Under the pieces are notes generated by a model, which did not search any database, was not told where the DNA came from, and saw nothing but the letters and a program-made list of their open reading frames with translations. Position numbers and translations under genes: made by a program. This document shows, piece by piece, positions 16,638 to 18,512 of a stretch of 18,512 nucleotides of DNA. How positions within the stretch are numbered: the stretch's first letter is position 1; each line of letters starts with the position of its first letter. Where the stretch lies: positions 1-18,512 of the forward strand of contig JAZDMK010000303.1 in NCBI GenBank assembly GCA_043800975.1, in the 5' to 3' direction. The stretch is from JAZDMK01 sp043800975 (lineage in GTDB: Bacteria; Bacteroidota; Bacteroidia; Bacteroidales; JAHJDW01).

Positions 16638-16686
16638 CTTTGCGAACTTTGCTTGTATTTCCTCAGCACACTCTGCGGTTAAAAAA
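16638..16686. repeat. Decayed CTTTGCG-type intergenic repeat
   Basis: CTTTGCG (16638-16644), a second CTTTGC (16647-16652) and CTCTGCGGTTAAAAAA (from 16671) form a periodic pattern. Relatives lie at 16286-16299 and 16409-16436. From general familiarity this resembles a class of degenerate intergenic repeats frequent in environmental bacteria; it is not a gene. Confidence 0.5.
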
Positions 16687-16996
16687 AGGACGGAAGACTG
16701 TGGCAGTGGCAGGAGCAGTGGCTGGTATTCTTTGCACGCTTTACGCTATATCGTCTTATGATTTTAGGTGGAGTTAAGATGTGTAGCCGAGCAACAGGTT
16801 GGTTTGCGCGCGAACGTAGGCTATTATTTAAAATCTAATTAAATCAAATTTATTTTCATATAAATATGTTTTTATTAAATTTAAGCCATATTTAACTTTA
16901 GTGTTATTAAAAAAACAAATTCGCAATGGACATGAAGAATGACATTCACAAATTGACTTTTCATTTTGATGTATAAAAATATAGAAAATCGCTGTT

Positions 16997-18512
16997 ATGA
17001 AAAAAACTATCTTTCTTTTGACTTTCTTTTTCGTTTCGGTTTTATGCCATTCGCAGGACTATACCGAAAAACATTTAAAATGTTTGGTGGGCACCCCCCT
17101 GAACAATCCTGTTTTTCTTGAGTTTCTGGGAAAAACAAGAATCAGAATGCCTCACTTTTTCTTTAACGAGATTATCCTGAAAGGGTCTTCCAATGTGGAA
17201 GTTACTATAAAGAATGGCAAAGTGCTGAGTTTTTTCAACCTGAACTCACCCTATGAAGAAACAGTGTTTCCCGAAGAATGGGGTGTGAAAAGGAACTACA
17301 GCGATATGAAAAAAACGATGAAAGATCTTCCCAAAATTCCGAAAGACAAATCGCAACATGTTCATGTCGATCTGGAAAAAGACAGTCTAAAAATCAATCT
17401 GATGTATGCATGGGTGAATGAAGAGTTCCGGCTGGAATCGTTATACATAGTAGGCTATAATGACAAACCAACCCCTTGCGCCAAAGTGCCTGAGCTGCGT
17501 GTATGGGAACACCTGATGGGCAAAGATGGAAAGGGCCTTTCTGCCTGGTTGTGCGAAAATCTGGACAAAACATTACCGGCTTCCTTTCTGACTGAAAATT
17601 TCCTTCCCCTGGAAATGGTAGAAGACCGGTCTAAGGCGCTCAGATTATCAACTAACGATTTTTACTTTGATCAGCCCATCCGCAGAGGAGATTATTTCTA
17701 CAGTTTCGACGGCACTGTTGTTTTACGCATGGAGGACAATAAACTAAAAGGCGTATTACTCTATTCACGCAATATTCCGATACCGGTATTTCCTGAAATA
17801 GGAAAAGATATTACCTTGAAGAAACTGAAAGAAAAATACAAGCGTTTGAAAGATCACAAAAATGATGTAAACGAAGTGTATTTTCTCACTCCCTATATTT
17901 CTATTGATTTTAACTTTTGGGGTGGGGATAATCTAAACTTTGTTTATATCAACAGACTTCTGGGTGGTGCTGGAGAAACCTGCCTTTCGGATATTATTTT
18001 CAACAAGCCACTGCCCCGATATGTCAACATAGGTGAGAAGCATAAAACAAGCACAACCGATAAGGATATTGAAGATTACATCTCACTCGAAAACATTGCC
18101 GAGCTTAAGCAAAATTCTTTCAACCTTTCGGATGAATATGAGTTTACCCTCAAAAAGGGTGAAACAGCGAAGGTGGACAATTATTTTATGCCCGGCACCG
18201 ATTTTTATTTTCTGGCCCGGGCAAATGATGTAGATGATATTGAAATCTCTTTCCCGAATATATATATGGACGGGATAGAACAAATCGATTCCAACAAATC
18301 GGATAAAGGCTACGGAATGCTTTACTTTCCGCCCGTTAAGGCAGGTCTGAGTGTAAGACCCTTGCTAATCAGTTATCGTTCTTCGGCCGATTCCTGCACT
18401 ATAAAACTGTTTGTCATGCGGCGGTTTTTCGATTACATTAAAATGGAAAAAGATTTTGAAGTCATTATTCTCCCTAAACGAATTCAAAAAGAAGTCGACA
18501 GCATGGGATACA
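16997..18512 (+). CDS. Exported protein of unknown function, 3' end beyond the window
   Basis: An open frame from the ATG at 16997 stays open to the last base, giving 505 residues without a stop, so the C-terminus is missing. A signal peptide (MKKTIFLLTF, ending about CHSQ at residue 20) predicts export. I recognise no domain. Two stretches look like copies of one unit: about 68-152 (VTIKNGKVLSFF, VFPEEWG, DMKKTMK, LKINL, RLESLYI) and about 240-320 (LRMEDNKLKGVL, VFPEIGK, TLKKLKEK, ISIDF, NLNFVYI). Residues about 375-490 are predicted beta-rich and could be a separate domain. The upstream region is AT-rich with no convincing TAnnTTTG box; TAACTTTA at 16893-16900 is only a near match. It is separated from yidC by the repeat patchwork and transcribed away from it. 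A T9SS tail cannot be excluded because the end is missing. Confidence 0.85.
   Translation, partial: MKKTIFLLTFFFVSVLCHSQDYTEKHLKCLVGTPLNNPVFLEFLGKTRIRMPHFFFNEIILKGSSNVEVTIKNGKVLSFFNLNSPYEETVFPEEWGVKRNYSDMKKTMKDLPKIPKDKSQHVHVDLEKDSLKINLMYAWVNEEFRLESLYIVGYNDKPTPCAKVPELRVWEHLMGKDGKGLSAWLCENLDKTLPASFLTENFLPLEMVEDRSKALRLSTNDFYFDQPIRRGDYFYSFDGTVVLRMEDNKLKGVLLYSRNIPIPVFPEIGKDITLKKLKEKYKRLKDHKNDVNEVYFLTPYISIDFNFWGGDNLNFVYINRLLGGAGETCLSDIIFNKPLPRYVNIGEKHKTSTTDKDIEDYISLENIAELKQNSFNLSDEYEFTLKKGETAKVDNYFMPGTDFYFLARANDVDDIEISFPNIYMDGIEQIDSNKSDKGYGMLYFPPVKAGLSVRPLLISYRSSADSCTIKLFVMRRFFDYIKMEKDFEVIILPKRIQKEVDSMGY

Larger units (their letters stand above)
16119..16996. other. Non-coding intergenic patchwork of degenerate repeats
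   Basis: I see no credible gene in this stretch of nearly 900 bases. It holds a 6-bp stem at 16142-16162 (CGATTG/CAATCG, 9-base loop), 25-bp tandem units (16217-16278), a diverged copy at 16369-16393, decayed ACATAG-type repeats (about 16304-16342), CTTTGCG/CTCTGCG repeats (16286-16299, 16409-16436, 16638-16686), a GTGTTCTTTAGTG-type stretch (16453-16485) and a nested hairpin (16501-16537). A very AT-rich stretch lies at about 16825-16920. Open frames across it, 16283-16669 minus and 16464-16682 plus, translate these repeats (for example NTKEHQNTK, RRDAENAK) and are spurious. No tRNA-like T-arm was found. Confidence 0.75.

Noticed and set aside
16283..16669. 128-residue minus-strand open frame upstream of yidC
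   Set aside because: Its translation follows the decayed intergenic repeats (NTKEHQNTK, RRDAENAK, a CVKEKTAK tail). That pattern is typical of spurious ORFs over such repeats, and no promoter or coding character is visible.
16464..16682. 72-residue plus-strand open frame over the nested hairpin
   Set aside because: It runs through the hairpin and repeat motifs and has no promoter or coherent protein character.
16784..16823. TAGCC/GGCTA inverted repeat suggesting a tRNA-like or structured RNA
   Set aside because: It has only a 5-bp stem over a 30-base loop, with no T-arm or anticodon-arm pattern.
16845..16852. Minus-strand TAAATTTG box in the AT-rich intergenic stretch
   Set aside because: There is no upstream TTTG at the right distance and no gene downstream on that strand. 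It is expected by chance in AT-rich DNA.
16926..16976. 16-codon open frame (MDMKNDIHKLTFHFDV) just upstream of the last gene
   Set aside because: It could be a leader peptide, but it has no promoter, no attenuator-like hairpin and no conservation evidence, so chance is more likely.
16953..16977. Sigma70-like TTGACT/TATAAA pair before the last gene
   Set aside because: The spacing is only 13 bases, and Bacteroidota use TTTG/TAnnTTTG promoters.

Overview
The window reads as chromosomal DNA of a Bacteroidota (Flavobacteriia/Sphingobacteriia-like) bacterium. Four things point there: two large exported proteins with type IX secretion (T9SS) C-terminal sorting domains of the 'YPNPT-G-F' type; several promoters of the Bacteroidota form TAnnTTTG, some with an upstream TTTG; no Shine-Dalgarno sequences before the genes; and a YidC of the long Bacteroidota form with Lys where E. 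coli has Arg in the insertion groove. Base composition is moderately AT-rich. No mobile element, CRISPR array, rRNA or tRNA was recognised.

Layout. Positions 1-8900 hold two tandem paralogous surface proteins (1281 and 1569 aa). Each is preceded by the same 60-bp promoter/leader, identical base for base, and followed by its own intrinsic terminator. They are chains of jelly-roll (choice-of-anchor J / cleaved-adhesin-like) and Ig-like domains with a T9SS tail and no recognisable enzyme domain. The second carries one extra Ig+jelly-roll module of about 285 residues. Positions 8974-10173 encode an exported transglutaminase-like protein, convergent with a small lipoprotein made of two copies of one ~95-residue domain (10195-10929, minus). 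From a divergent promoter region (10930-11045) a secreted family C69 dipeptidase runs rightward (11046-12764). It is followed by an AT-rich, AGA-rich gene for an alpha-helical HEAT-like protein that looks foreign to its neighbours (12802-14103). The membrane insertase gene yidC faces it on the minus strand (14130-16067).

Positions 16068-16996 are non-coding. This stretch contains the yidC promoter, then a patchwork of short degenerate intergenic repeats (two and a half 25-bp tandem units, a diverged copy, CTTTGCG-type decayed repeats), a nested hairpin, and an AT-rich stretch. ORFs called there are artefacts. The window ends inside an exported protein of unknown function (16997 to beyond 18512) that also appears internally duplicated.

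Apart from yidC, most products are predicted to be exported or surface-exposed: adhesin-like T9SS cargo, periplasmic or secreted peptidase-like proteins, a lipoprotein and an unknown secreted protein. The genes do not form one obvious pathway, and nothing proves a novel system. The strongest unusual signal is the invariant promoter cassette shared by two clearly diverged tandem adhesin genes, with the first base of the window falling exactly on the first base of that cassette.
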